Positions 1 through 6,179 of a DNA stretch of 7,742 nt are shown here, piece by piece; position 1 is the stretch's first letter, and each line of letters begins with the position of its first letter. The notes under the pieces were generated by a model. It saw only the letters and a list, made by a program, of their open reading frames with translations, was not told the origin of the DNA and did no database searches. Source of the DNA: Candidatus Acetothermia bacterium (GTDB lineage Bacteria; Bipolaricaulota; Bipolaricaulia; RBG-16-55-9; JANLFV01); NCBI GenBank assembly GCA_028275195.1, contig JAPWVC010000060.1, positions 1-7,742 on the forward strand. Reading direction: 5' to 3'. Position numbers and translations under genes: made by a program.

Positions 1-212
1 AAGGGGAGCTCGGCTCCCTCGAGGATCTGCTTGACCCTCAGCCGGCTCTCCTCCAATTCCCTGCGGACCGCGCTCGCCAGCGCTACCCCCTCCTCGAAGA
101 GGGCCAGCGACCTCTCCAAGGAGACCTCCTCCCGCTCTAGGACCTGGACGATCTCTTCCAATCGGGCTAACTTCTCCTCCAGGCTCATCGCCCCCAGCTC
201 GGCCTCGGCCAT
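1..212 (-). CDS. xseB: Exodeoxyribonuclease VII small subunit (partial, 3' end beyond window)
   Basis: XseB is the small, helical regulatory subunit of cytoplasmic exonuclease VII, which degrades single-stranded DNA; several XseB chains bind each XseA chain. Read leftward from an ATG at 212-210, 70 codons are visible. They begin MAEAELGAMSLEEKLARLEE and continue with the family pattern: a segment like VQVLEREEVSLERSLALFEEG, then a charged helix with VKQILEGAE. The family is usually about 60-85 residues, so only a short tail is missing beyond the left edge. The start lies 2 nt after the xseA stop codon, with a purine-rich GAGGGATAGGG stretch just upstream as ribosome site, so the two are almost certainly co-transcribed and translationally coupled. 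A second in-frame ATG eight codons later is possible but less well spaced. Identity is confident from sequence pattern plus the xseA neighbour. Confidence 0.93.
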   Translation of the reverse strand, partial: MAEAELGAMSLEEKLARLEEIVQVLEREEVSLERSLALFEEGVALASAVRRELEESRLRVKQILEGAELP

Positions 213-214
213 CC

Positions 215-1465
215 CTATCCCTCGATCACCTCCTGGACCTCGCAGAGGAGCTCGCCCCGGTGGAGCCGGACCCGGAGATGCTCACCCTGCTCTACCTCCG
301 CCGCGGCCTTGACCACCTCGCCCGTGGCGGCGCGCATGACGAGCGCATAGCCTCGGGCGAGGAGCCCCTTAGGATCGGCCCCCTCGAGCCGCCGGCAGAG
401 GCCCTCTAGCCGCTCTTCGCTACCCTTGAGGAGGCGCGCGATAGCCCGCTCGAGCCGCTCCACAAGCTCATCGAGGGCTTGGAGGCCCTCCTCGATCCGC
501 CTCCCGACCGAACGGAAGGCATAGCTCCGCAAGGCGGCCTGGAGCTGGGCCTCCATCCGCTCAAGATGGGCCTCCTGGGAGGCGATCAACTCCCGCAAGC
601 GCTCCTTAACCCTGGCCAAGAGCTCGGCTCGGTCGGGGACGGCCATCTGGGCCGCGGCGGTCGGGGTAGGAGCCCGGAGGTCGGCCACAAAATCGGCGAT
701 GGTGAAATCGATCTCGTGCCCCACGGCCGAGATGACCGGGACGGCCGAGCTGAAGATGGCCCTTGCCACGACCTCTTCATTGAAGGCCCAGAGGTCCTCG
801 AGCGAGCCCCCACCCCGCCCGACGATCAGGAGGTCCAGTCCCCGCCCATCCCGGCGATACCGATTGGCGGCCTCGATCGCACGGGCGATCTCCTCTGCCG
901 CCCCTTCCCCCTGGACCCGCGCGGGGAAGAGGAGGAGCTCGACGAGGGGATAGCGCTTGGAGATCACGGAGCAGATGTCCCGGATCGCCGCCCCCTCCGG
1001 GGAGGTGACGACCCCGATCCTCTGGGGAAATGAAGGGAGCGGGCGCTTCCGCTCTTGAGCGAAGAGGCCCTCGGCCTCCAAGCGGGCCTTGAGCCGCTCG
1101 AACTCGAGCTGGAGCCGCCCGATCCCGGCGGGCCGGAGCTCCTGGATCACAAACTGATACCGCCCGCGCCGCTCGAAGATGGTCACCCTTCCGAAGGCCA
1201 GGACCTTCTGCCCCGCCTCGGGGAGGAAGGCGAGCGGCCGGCTCTCCGCGGCAAAGATGGCCGCATCGATCTCGGCCCCCTCGTCCTTCAAAGTGAGATA
1301 GATATGGCCTGAGGAGTGGTGCTTGAGGTTAGAGACCTCACCCTCGACCCAGATGTAAGGGAAGACCGAGTCGAGCAGCTCCCGGACCGCGCGGTTCAGC
1401 TCGGAGACGGTATAGACCTTGCCTTCCGCCGCGGGAGGCTCCTCCTCGAACTGGAAGGGCAACAT
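215..1465 (-). CDS. xseA: Exodeoxyribonuclease VII large subunit
   Basis: Catalytic subunit of exonuclease VII, which cuts single-stranded DNA from both ends into oligonucleotides and acts in repair. The 416 residues show an N-terminal OB-fold (about 17-110, starting at VYTVSELNRAV, with VEGEVSN), then the catalytic domain. Its motifs are GVVTSPEGAAIRD (151-163), GRGGGSLEDLWAFNEE (217-231) and SAVGHEIDFTIADFVADLRAPTPTAAA (246-272). Asp163, His250 and Asp253 appear to match the catalytic Asp, His and Asp of E. coli XseA. A long Glu/Arg/Leu-rich coiled coil (about 278-370) follows, then the usual LLARGYALV tail motif. It is somewhat shorter than E. coli XseA (about 456), mainly in the C-terminal part. 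The ATG at 1465 is chosen because it lies 16 residues before the conserved VYTVSELN and no in-frame start lies closer. There is no Shine-Dalgarno site before it; a promoter -10 sits 9 nt upstream, suggesting a leaderless transcript. xseB follows 2 nt downstream. Confidence 0.97.
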   Translation of the reverse strand: MLPFQFEEEPPAAEGKVYTVSELNRAVRELLDSVFPYIWVEGEVSNLKHHSSGHIYLTLKDEGAEIDAAIFAAESRPLAFLPEAGQKVLAFGRVTIFERRGRYQFVIQELRPAGIGRLQLEFERLKARLEAEGLFAQERKRPLPSFPQRIGVVTSPEGAAIRDICSVISKRYPLVELLLFPARVQGEGAAEEIARAIEAANRYRRDGRGLDLLIVGRGGGSLEDLWAFNEEVVARAIFSSAVPVISAVGHEIDFTIADFVADLRAPTPTAAAQMAVPDRAELLARVKERLRELIASQEAHLERMEAQLQAALRSYAFRSVGRRIEEGLQALDELVERLERAIARLLKGSEERLEGLCRRLEGADPKGLLARGYALVMRAATGEVVKAAAEVEQGEHLRVRLHRGELLCEVQEVIEG

Positions 1466-1474
1466 CTCAGGGGT

Positions 1475-1503
1475 ATGATAACCGAAGCGGGCGGGGAGAT
1501 CAA
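1475..1503 (-). promoter_or_regulatory. Sigma-70-type promoter for xseA-xseB
   Basis: On the minus strand, a -35 box TTGATC (plus 1498-1503), a 17-nt spacer and a -10 box TATCAT (plus 1475-1480) stand in the 54-nt gap between the upstream regulator gene and xseA. Only 9 nt (acccctgag) separate the -10 from the xseA ATG. A transcript starting 7-10 nt after the -10 would therefore have a 0-3 nt leader. The boxes are seen directly; activity and start point are inferred. Confidence 0.7.
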
Positions 1504-1519
1504 TGGCCCAAGATCGGCC

Positions 1520-2095
1520 CTAGCCAGCCTGGGGCCATCCGACCAGCTCGAGGATGATCCGCCAGAGGCCGAGGTAGGCGGCCCCTCGGCCCGCGGCAGA
1601 GACGAGGACGAGGAGGTCCCCCTCCTCCAACCCCGGGAAATTCTCGTAAAGGAGCCTTGCATCCTCGGGGTTCCGGGCCCCGACTGGCTCGCCACTATCG
1701 CTGAACCGGAGCGCCCCATCCGCTTGGGTAATGAGGATCGCCCCGCTCGCCCCCTCACGGACCGCTAGGTCCCGGAGCCGCCAGGTCGGGCCGCTCCCCT
1801 CCCTTCCAACCCCGGCTATCAACGCTCCCAGGGTGAACCGGTCGAGGGCCAGCCCCCGGAGCTGGAGCTCGCGCATCCCCTTCACCCGGGCCAGGATGGG
1901 TGAAAACTCCTCTCGCCCGCGGGCGGTGAGCCTCGTCCCTCGCCGGTCGATCTCCACGAGCCCGAGCCGCCCGAGCCGCTCCACTTCCTGACGGACGACG
2001 ATCTCACCCAGCCCACTCGCTTTGGCCAAGCTCCGCCGACCCGCCGGGCCATGCTGGAGGAGCCAGGCCAGCCCGCCTGCAAGATGGGGTCTCAT
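1520..2095 (-). CDS. Winged-helix regulator-like protein with DUF4443-like C-terminal domain
   Basis: A 191-residue protein of unproven function. Residues about 5-65 read as a winged helix-turn-helix: GPAGRRSLAKASGLGEIVVR is a recognition-helix pattern, followed by EVERLGRLGLVEID and a wing ending in LTARGREE. This resembles the DNA-binding heads of CggR/SorC-type repressors and of archaeal DUF4443 proteins. The C-terminal half (about 86-186) contains RDLAVREGASGAILITQADG and a late EEGDLLVLVSAAGR strand, which from memory fits DUF4443, a domain known mostly from archaea. No membrane segment or signal peptide is visible. The ATG at 2095 is preceded by AAAAGGTAGG at good spacing. It is transcribed in the same direction as xseA-xseB and diverges from the BCAM0308-family gene, so autoregulation or control of its neighbours is plausible. 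The DNA-binding head is fairly sure; the domain name is tentative and the ligand unknown. Confidence 0.75.
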   Translation of the reverse strand: MRPHLAGGLAWLLQHGPAGRRSLAKASGLGEIVVRQEVERLGRLGLVEIDRRGTRLTARGREEFSPILARVKGMRELQLRGLALDRFTLGALIAGVGREGSGPTWRLRDLAVREGASGAILITQADGALRFSDSGEPVGARNPEDARLLYENFPGLEEGDLLVLVSAAGRGAAYLGLWRIILELVGWPQAG

Positions 2096-2101
2096 GCCCT
2101 A

Positions 2102-2122
2102 CCTTTTCAAGGATATAAAAGG
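2102..2122. repeat. 21-bp inverted repeat CCTTTT-N9-AAAAGG, possible operator
   Basis: Perfect 6-bp arms (CCTTTT at 2102-2107 and AAAAGG at 2117-2122) flank a 9-nt centre. The repeat covers the Shine-Dalgarno site of the leftward winged-helix gene and an AT-rich stretch (TATATC on the minus strand, plus 2112-2117) that could be its -10 box, although no convincing -35 box is found. Half-sites centred 15 bp apart fit a dimeric repressor. The repeat is seen directly; the operator role is inference. Confidence 0.35.
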
Positions 2123-2151
2123 CCTGGAGAGGTTGCACGGCCTGGGTGAGG
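2121..2151. repeat. Direct repeat GGCCTGG(N)nGAGG, 18-bp period, around the rightward promoter
   Basis: GGCCTGGAGAGG at 2121-2132 recurs as GGCCTGGGTGAGG at 2139-2151, starting 18 bp later. The first copy abuts the -35 box of the rightward promoter and the second fills most of its spacer. Such a placement would let a bound protein block RNA polymerase. In GC-rich DNA a 7-bp repeat can also be chance, so the role is only suggested. Confidence 0.3.
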
Positions 2152-2161
2152 AAGCTATATT
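2133..2161 (+). promoter_or_regulatory. Sigma-70-type promoter for the rightward operon
   Basis: TTGCAC (2133-2138), a 17-nt spacer and TATATT (2156-2161) closely match the consensus -35 and -10. Transcription would start near 2168, giving a leader of about 17 nt that contains GAGGTGAT (2172-2179), a near-ideal ribosome site 5 nt before the ATG at 2185. It would drive the BCAM0308-family gene and the coupled fchA-like, surE and IMPase-family genes. Confidence 0.75.
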
Positions 2162-2184
2162 GGGTCTATGCGAGGTGATCGCTT

Positions 2185-2670
2185 ATGAGAGAGCGAAGGT
2201 CGGATATCGGCGCGGAGCGGAAGAGCCCTTACCGCGAGGAGCGGAAGTTCCCCGAGCCGACGGTCTGCAGCCGCTGCGGCCTCATCTACAGCGGCGGGGC
2301 CTGGCACCTGGCGACCAAGGCGGGCGAGCCCCCCAAGGGGGCGAACCGGGAGCTCTGCCCGGCCTGCCGCCGCGAGCTCGATCGCGCCCCCGGCGGGCTG
2401 GTCTACCTCTCCGGGAGCTACCTCCTCGAGAAGGAGGAAGAGATCATGAACATCGTCCGGAACCAGGAGGAGCAGGCCCGGGCTAAGCGTCCGCTCCAGC
2501 GGATCATGTGGGTCGAACGGAAGGACGAGGGGCTCGAGATCGCCACGACCAACCAGCACCTCGCACGGCGGATCGGCCGGGCCGTCAACTCCGCTCATGC
2601 CGGGAGCCTCGTGATCAAGCAGAAGGCGGGAGAGAACTTCGTCCGGGTCTACTGGGAGAGGGAGAGATGA
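2185..2670 (+). CDS. BCAM0308-family zinc-ribbon protein (NMD3-like)
   Basis: A 161-residue cytoplasmic protein. A basic N-terminus leads into KFPEPTVCSRCGLIYSGGAW, the characteristic opening of this bacterial family, and two CxxC knuckles (Cys28/Cys31 and Cys58/Cys61) that should bind one zinc ion. The C-terminal half carries the family pattern: an IMWVERKDEGLEIATTNQHL stretch, ARRIGRAVNSAH, and a final strand ENFVRVYWER. The family is named after BCAM0308 of Burkholderia cenocepacia, which lies in a low-oxygen-activated locus. Its zinc region resembles that of NMD3, a eukaryotic/archaeal ribosome-export or assembly factor, so an RNA or ribosome role is possible but unproven. It is the first gene after a strong promoter, and its stop overlaps the next start (ATGA at 2667-2670). 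Family assignment is from memory of the motifs. Confidence 0.8.
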   Translation: MRERRSDIGAERKSPYREERKFPEPTVCSRCGLIYSGGAWHLATKAGEPPKGANRELCPACRRELDRAPGGLVYLSGSYLLEKEEEIMNIVRNQEEQARAKRPLQRIMWVERKDEGLEIATTNQHLARRIGRAVNSAHAGSLVIKQKAGENFVRVYWERER

Positions 2671-3287
2671 GCCTTCTTCAGGAGCCGCTCTCGCATTTCT
2701 TGGAGGAGCTCTCCTCTAGTTCGCCGGCCCCCGGGGGCGGGGCCGCGGCGGCCCTGGCGGGCGCGCTCGCCGCTGGGCTCATCGCTATGGTGGCTGGCCT
2801 CACCCTAGGGAAACGGGGGTATGAAGGGGCTGAAGAGGAGATGAAGGAGGCCCTGGCGGAGGCCCGCGCGCTCCGGGACCGGCTGGCCGGGCTCATTGAG
2901 GCCGATATCGCGGCCTTCGAGGAGGTGATGGCCGCCTATCGGCTTCCGAAGGGGGACCCTGCCCGCCCAGGGGCGCTCGAGGCGGCCTTAAAGCGAGCCT
3001 GTGCAGTCCCCTTGGAGACGGCAGAGCAATGCCTCCGGGCCCTCGAGCTGAGCAAGCTCGTGATCGCGAGGGGGAACAAGAACGCTAAAAGCGATGCTAG
3101 GGCCGCGGCCGCACTGGCCGCGGCAGGGCTAGAGGCCGCCTTGCTCAATGTGGAGGTCAACCTCCAGGCGATGGAGGACAAGGAGTTTGCACGCGAGTGC
3201 CGCGAACGGGCCCAGGAGCTGGCCACTGCGGGGGAGAAGGCCAAGGCCCTGGCTATGGCCTACAAGGGCCTACAGGAGGCCAATTAG
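2667..3287 (+). CDS. fchA: Cyclodeaminase/cyclohydrolase family protein (methenyl-THF cyclohydrolase-like)
   Basis: The family comprises formiminotetrahydrofolate cyclodeaminase and 5,10-methenyl-tetrahydrofolate cyclohydrolase, acting in one-carbon metabolism (histidine or purine breakdown, or the methyl branch of acetogenesis). The 206 residues, the usual length for a stand-alone member, contain the signature SPAPGGGAAAALAGALAAGL (19-38) and the downstream GNKNAKSDARAAAAL and LLNVEVNL segments (about 137-166). The protein is nearly all helical and rich in Ala, Glu and Leu, as expected. The start is the ATG at 2667, in an ATGA overlap with the preceding gene and preceded by a purine-rich GGGAGAGGGAGAG. 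A longer upstream reading in this frame lies inside the previous gene and is not used. No other folate enzyme is in the window, so cyclohydrolase versus cyclodeaminase activity cannot be decided. Confidence 0.88.
   Translation: MSLLQEPLSHFLEELSSSSPAPGGGAAAALAGALAAGLIAMVAGLTLGKRGYEGAEEEMKEALAEARALRDRLAGLIEADIAAFEEVMAAYRLPKGDPARPGALEAALKRACAVPLETAEQCLRALELSKLVIARGNKNAKSDARAAAALAAAGLEAALLNVEVNLQAMEDKEFARECRERAQELATAGEKAKALAMAYKGLQEAN
3274..3279 (+). promoter_or_regulatory. Shine-Dalgarno site of surE
   Basis: AGGAGG lies inside the last codons of the cyclohydrolase gene, 8 nt before the surE ATG that abuts the preceding stop codon. It fixes the surE start and shows translational coupling. Confidence 0.85.
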
Positions 3288-4094
3288 ATGAGGTTCCTCC
3301 TGACGAATGACGACGGGATCGAGGCCCCCGGGCTCATCGCCCTGGCGGAGGAGCTGGAGAAGCTAGGTGAGGTCCTGGTCGTCGCCCCAGAGAGGGAGAT
3401 GAGTGGCTCCGGCCATGCCTTCACCAAGCGCTGGCCCCTCCGGCTCCGCCGGGTCTACAGGGATGGGAAGCCCTTCGGCTACGCCACGAGCGGGACGCCC
3501 GCGGACTCGGTCAAGCTCGGCCTATTCCTCGCGGAGCGGAAGGTCGATTGGGTGGTCTCAGGGATCAATGATGGCCCGAACCTGGGGATCGACCTCTTCT
3601 ACTCCGGGACCGTCTCCGGGGCGATCGAGGGGGCGATCGACGGCTTCCCCGCGGTCGCCTTCTCCTTAGCAGGCCGGAGCGGCCCTCGCTCCGACCCCGC
3701 TCAAGCTCGGTCAAGGTTCGCCGAAGCGGCGGCGATCGCGCGCACCCTCCTAGAGGGCCTGATCGAGCATAAGCCGGCCTTGACCAGGGTCTGCCTCAAT
3801 GTGAATATCCCTGACCTCCCGCGGGAGCAGATCAAAGGGGTCAGGCTCGCGGTCCAGGGCCTCCAGAGGTATGATGACCGCTTCCTCCGGGGGGAAGACC
3901 CCTCCGGTGAGCCATTCTATTGGCCAGCCAGCACCTTGGTCGATGAGGACCACCGCGAGGGTTCAGACCTGGCGGCGAGCAGGGAGGGCTGGATCACCTT
4001 AACCCCTCTCAAGATCGATCTTACAGACCACGAGCTTTTGGAGAGGATGCGACGATGGGAGTGGGAGCTGGGGCTAGGGCAGAGGCAGAGGTAG
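3288..4094 (+). CDS. surE: 5'/3'-nucleotidase SurE
   Basis: SurE is a divalent-metal phosphatase that removes phosphate from nucleoside 5'- and 3'-monophosphates and some polyphosphates, and is linked to stationary-phase survival. The 268 residues open with the hallmark MRFLLTNDDGIEAPGL. The metal site is Asp8, Asp9, Ser39 (in VVAPEREMSGSGHAF) and Asn94 (in VSGINDGPNLG, 90-100). The conserved YSGTVSGAIEGA (105-116) and a VCLNVNIP segment follow, all in family order. Length is typical (about 250-270). The ATG directly follows the preceding stop codon, with a perfect AGGAGG at 3274-3279, 8 nt upstream. The last 40 nt overlap the next gene in another frame, so the C-terminal tail (ending GLGQRQR) also encodes the start of the IMPase-family protein. 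Confidence 0.97.
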   Translation: MRFLLTNDDGIEAPGLIALAEELEKLGEVLVVAPEREMSGSGHAFTKRWPLRLRRVYRDGKPFGYATSGTPADSVKLGLFLAERKVDWVVSGINDGPNLGIDLFYSGTVSGAIEGAIDGFPAVAFSLAGRSGPRSDPAQARSRFAEAAAIARTLLEGLIEHKPALTRVCLNVNIPDLPREQIKGVRLAVQGLQRYDDRFLRGEDPSGEPFYWPASTLVDEDHREGSDLAASREGWITLTPLKIDLTDHELLERMRRWEWELGLGQRQR

Positions 4095-4846
4095 CCCTCG
4101 AGGCGGCCCGCCGGGCCGGGGAGCTCCTGAAAGAGGGCTTCGGCTCGAATCGAGGCTTCTCATTGAAGAGCAGCCGGCTCGACCTTGTGACCGAATACGA
4201 CCGGGCCGCGGAAGAACTGATCATCGAAGTGATCCGCGCCCGCTTCCCCGAGCACGGGCTCCTAGCAGAGGAGGGCTCTTCCTACCGAGCTAATTCGGAG
4301 TATCGCTGGCTCATCGACCCTTTGGATGGGACGACGAACTTCGCCCACGGCTATCCGATCTTTGCGGTCTCCATCGCTTTAGCCCGGGGGGAGGAACTCC
4401 TTCTGGGAGTGGTCTACAACCCGGCCCTCGAGGAGCTCTTCTTCGCCGAGAGGGGAAGGGGTGCGACCCTCAACGGCAAGCCGATCAGGGTCTCCATGGT
4501 CGATAAGCTCTCCGGGGCCCTCCTCGCCACCGGCTTCCCCTATGATCCGGGGCGGATCGGCGCGAATCTCCGGCTCTTCGAGCGGTTCATCTACAGGGCC
4601 CAAGCGATCAGACGAGACGGCTCCGCCGCTTTGAACCTCTGCTATGTCGCCTGCGGGCGGTTCGACGGCTTCTGGGAGCTGGACCTGAAGCCCTGGGACA
4701 TTGCGGCCGGGGCCTTGATCGTCCGCGAGGCGGGAGGGATGGTCACGGCCTTCTCCGGCGGGGAGCTAGACCTCTACGGGAACGAGGTCCTCGCCTCCAA
4801 CGGGAAGATCCATGAGGAGATGATCGCGGTCCTGGGCCGGCCTTGA
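4055..4846 (+). CDS. Inositol monophosphatase family protein
   Basis: A Mg2+-dependent, lithium-sensitive-type phosphatase of the IMPase/FBPase superfamily; possible substrates are myo-inositol 1-phosphate, fructose 1,6-bisphosphate or 3'-phosphoadenosine 5'-phosphate. The 263 residues hold every metal motif: LAEEG (Glu72/73), WLIDPLDGTTNFAHGYP (85-101, Asp88 and Asp91) and LKPWDIAAGALIVREAGG (211-228, Asp215). Length is typical. The DGTTNF and PWDIAAG forms favour an inositol-monophosphatase-like rather than a CysQ-like enzyme, but substrate cannot be read from sequence. The chosen ATG overlaps surE by 40 nt and is supported by GGAGAGG at 4040-4046, 8 nt upstream. In many thermophiles and archaea such enzymes double as fructose bisphosphatases, so a gluconeogenic role is also open. 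Confidence 0.92.
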   Translation: MGVGAGARAEAEVALEAARRAGELLKEGFGSNRGFSLKSSRLDLVTEYDRAAEELIIEVIRARFPEHGLLAEEGSSYRANSEYRWLIDPLDGTTNFAHGYPIFAVSIALARGEELLLGVVYNPALEELFFAERGRGATLNGKPIRVSMVDKLSGALLATGFPYDPGRIGANLRLFERFIYRAQAIRRDGSAALNLCYVACGRFDGFWELDLKPWDIAAGALIVREAGGMVTAFSGGELDLYGNEVLASNGKIHEEMIAVLGRP

Positions 4847-4871
4847 CTCCCCTTGGGGCGAGAAATAGACT
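4843..4871 (+). promoter_or_regulatory. Sigma-70-type promoter for asnS
   Basis: TTGACT (4843-4848), a 17-nt spacer and TAGACT (4866-4871) form a strong promoter. The -35 overlaps the stop codon of the IMPase-family gene. The -10 ends 9 nt before the asnS ATG, the same distance as at xseA, so the transcript should have almost no leader. An AAGGA at 4872-4876 could act as ribosome site for read-through transcripts from the upstream operon. Confidence 0.72.
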
Positions 4872-4880
4872 AAGGACTCG

Positions 4881-6179
4881 ATGGAAGGCCAGACTTATAT
4901 CGAGGAGATCGCGGCTAAGGTCGGCCAGGAGGTCCTGCTCTGCGGCTGGCTCTACAACCGCCGCTCGAGCGGGAAGATCCAGTTCCTCCTCGTCCGGGAC
5001 GGGACGGGGATCATCCAAGGGGTCCTGGTCAAGGGCGAGGTCCCCGATGAGGTCTTCGCTCTCGCGGAGGAGCTGACCCAGGAGTCCTCGATCAAGGTCC
5101 GTGGGGTGGTCCGGGCCGACCCGCGGGCACCCGGGGGCTTCGAGCTCGCGGTCACGGGGCTAGAGTTGGTCCACCTGGCTGAGGAGTATCCCATCGGGAA
5201 GAAGGAGCATGGCGTGGGGTTCCTGATGGACCACCGCCACCTCTGGCTCCGCTCGGCCTTGCAGGTCCCGATCCTCCGCGTCCGGCACGAGGTCCTTCAA
5301 GCGATCCGAGACTTCTTTAACGAGCGGGGGTTCATCGCCACGGAGGCCCCGATCCTCACCCCCGCGGCGGTGGAGGGGACGACCACCCTCTTCGAGGTCA
5401 ACTACTTCGACGAGAAGGCCTACCTCACCCAGAGCGGGCAATTGTATCTCGAGGCCACGGCCATGGCCTTGGGAAGGGTCTACTGGATCGGCCCAACCTT
5501 CCGGGCCGAGCGGTCCAAGACGAGGAAGCACTTAACCGAGTTCTGGATGGCCGAGGCGGAGATGGCCTACTACGAACATGAGGACAATTTGAAGCTCCAG
5601 GAGGAACTGGTCCGCTACATCGTCTTGAGGACGATCGACCGCCGGAGGAAGGAGCTGGAGAAGCTGGGACGGGACATCGATCTCTTGAGGCGGGAGGTGG
5701 AAGGGCCCTTCGCCCGGATCACCTACGATGAGTCCTTGAAGATCCTGAAGCAGAAGGGCCTTGAGCTCCCCTGGGGGAAGGACTTCGGGGCCCCGGAGGA
5801 GGAGGCCCTGGGGGATCACTTCGGCAAGCCGGTCTTCGTCGAGGCCCTCCCCGCGGAGATGAAGGCCTTCTACATGGAGCCGATGCCCGAGAACCCCGAC
5901 CTAGTCTTGGCCGCGGACTTGATCATCCCCGAAGGCTATGGGGAGCTGATCGGCGGGAGCCAGAGGATCTCCGATCTGAAGCTATTGGAGGAGCGATTGA
6001 AGAAGTTCGGCCTCCCACGCGAGCCCTATGAATGGTATCTCGACCTCCGGAGATACGGCTCGGTCCCCCACTCCGGCTTCGGGCTCGGCATCGAGCGGGC
6101 GGTCTCCTGGATCTGCGGATTGAAGCACATTAGGGAGGCCATCCCCTTCCCCAGGATGCTCTACCGGCTTACGCCATGA
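4881..6179 (+). CDS. asnS: Asparagine--tRNA ligase
   Basis: AsnS is a class IIb aminoacyl-tRNA synthetase that joins asparagine to tRNA(Asn) in the cytoplasm using ATP. The 432 residues show an N-terminal OB-fold anticodon-binding domain (about 17-100) with CGWLYNRRSSGKIQFLLVRDG (21-41). Then come class II motif 1 (about 147-163, ERGFIATEAPILTPAAV), motif 2 (203-224, IGPTFRAERSKTRKHLTEFW) and motif 3 (400-408, FGLGIERAV). TEFWMAEAEMAY and ELIGGSQR (355-362) are forms typical of AsnRS rather than AspRS. The length matches compact bacterial AsnRS enzymes. The ATG at 4881 gives a normal N-terminus. Its presence suggests direct asparagine charging rather than sole reliance on the GatCAB amidotransferase route. 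It follows the IMPase-family gene by 34 nt and has its own promoter. Confidence 0.96.
   Translation: MEGQTYIEEIAAKVGQEVLLCGWLYNRRSSGKIQFLLVRDGTGIIQGVLVKGEVPDEVFALAEELTQESSIKVRGVVRADPRAPGGFELAVTGLELVHLAEEYPIGKKEHGVGFLMDHRHLWLRSALQVPILRVRHEVLQAIRDFFNERGFIATEAPILTPAAVEGTTTLFEVNYFDEKAYLTQSGQLYLEATAMALGRVYWIGPTFRAERSKTRKHLTEFWMAEAEMAYYEHEDNLKLQEELVRYIVLRTIDRRRKELEKLGRDIDLLRREVEGPFARITYDESLKILKQKGLELPWGKDFGAPEEEALGDHFGKPVFVEALPAEMKAFYMEPMPENPDLVLAADLIIPEGYGELIGGSQRISDLKLLEERLKKFGLPREPYEWYLDLRRYGSVPHSGFGLGIERAVSWICGLKHIREAIPFPRMLYRLTP

Noticed and set aside
479..1033. A 184-codon open frame on the plus strand opposite xseA, with others at 31-312, 699-953, 1055-1312 and 1316-1768
   Set aside because: They lie opposite well-supported genes, have low-complexity Pro/Gly/Arg/Ser-rich products and match no family; GC-rich codon bias opens antisense frames.
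2111..2122. GATATAAAAGG read as an archaeal TATA box
   Set aside because: The window has clear bacterial -35/-10 pairs and the rightward gene already has a better promoter downstream, so an archaeal reading is not needed.
2022..2486. A 154-codon plus-strand frame across the divergent intergenic region
   Set aside because: It overlaps the start of the winged-helix gene on the other strand and the BCAM0308-family gene in another frame, and its product is an Arg/Pro/Gly-rich shadow sequence.
2508..2666. An upstream extension of the cyclohydrolase gene to 2508
   Set aside because: It reads inside the BCAM0308-family gene in another frame and has no family similarity; the ATGA overlap at 2667 gives the normal N-terminus.
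4849..4858. CCCCTTGGGG hairpin between the IMPase-family gene and asnS as a terminator
   Set aside because: The possible stem has only 3-4 base pairs, no T-run follows, and it falls inside the promoter spacer of asnS.
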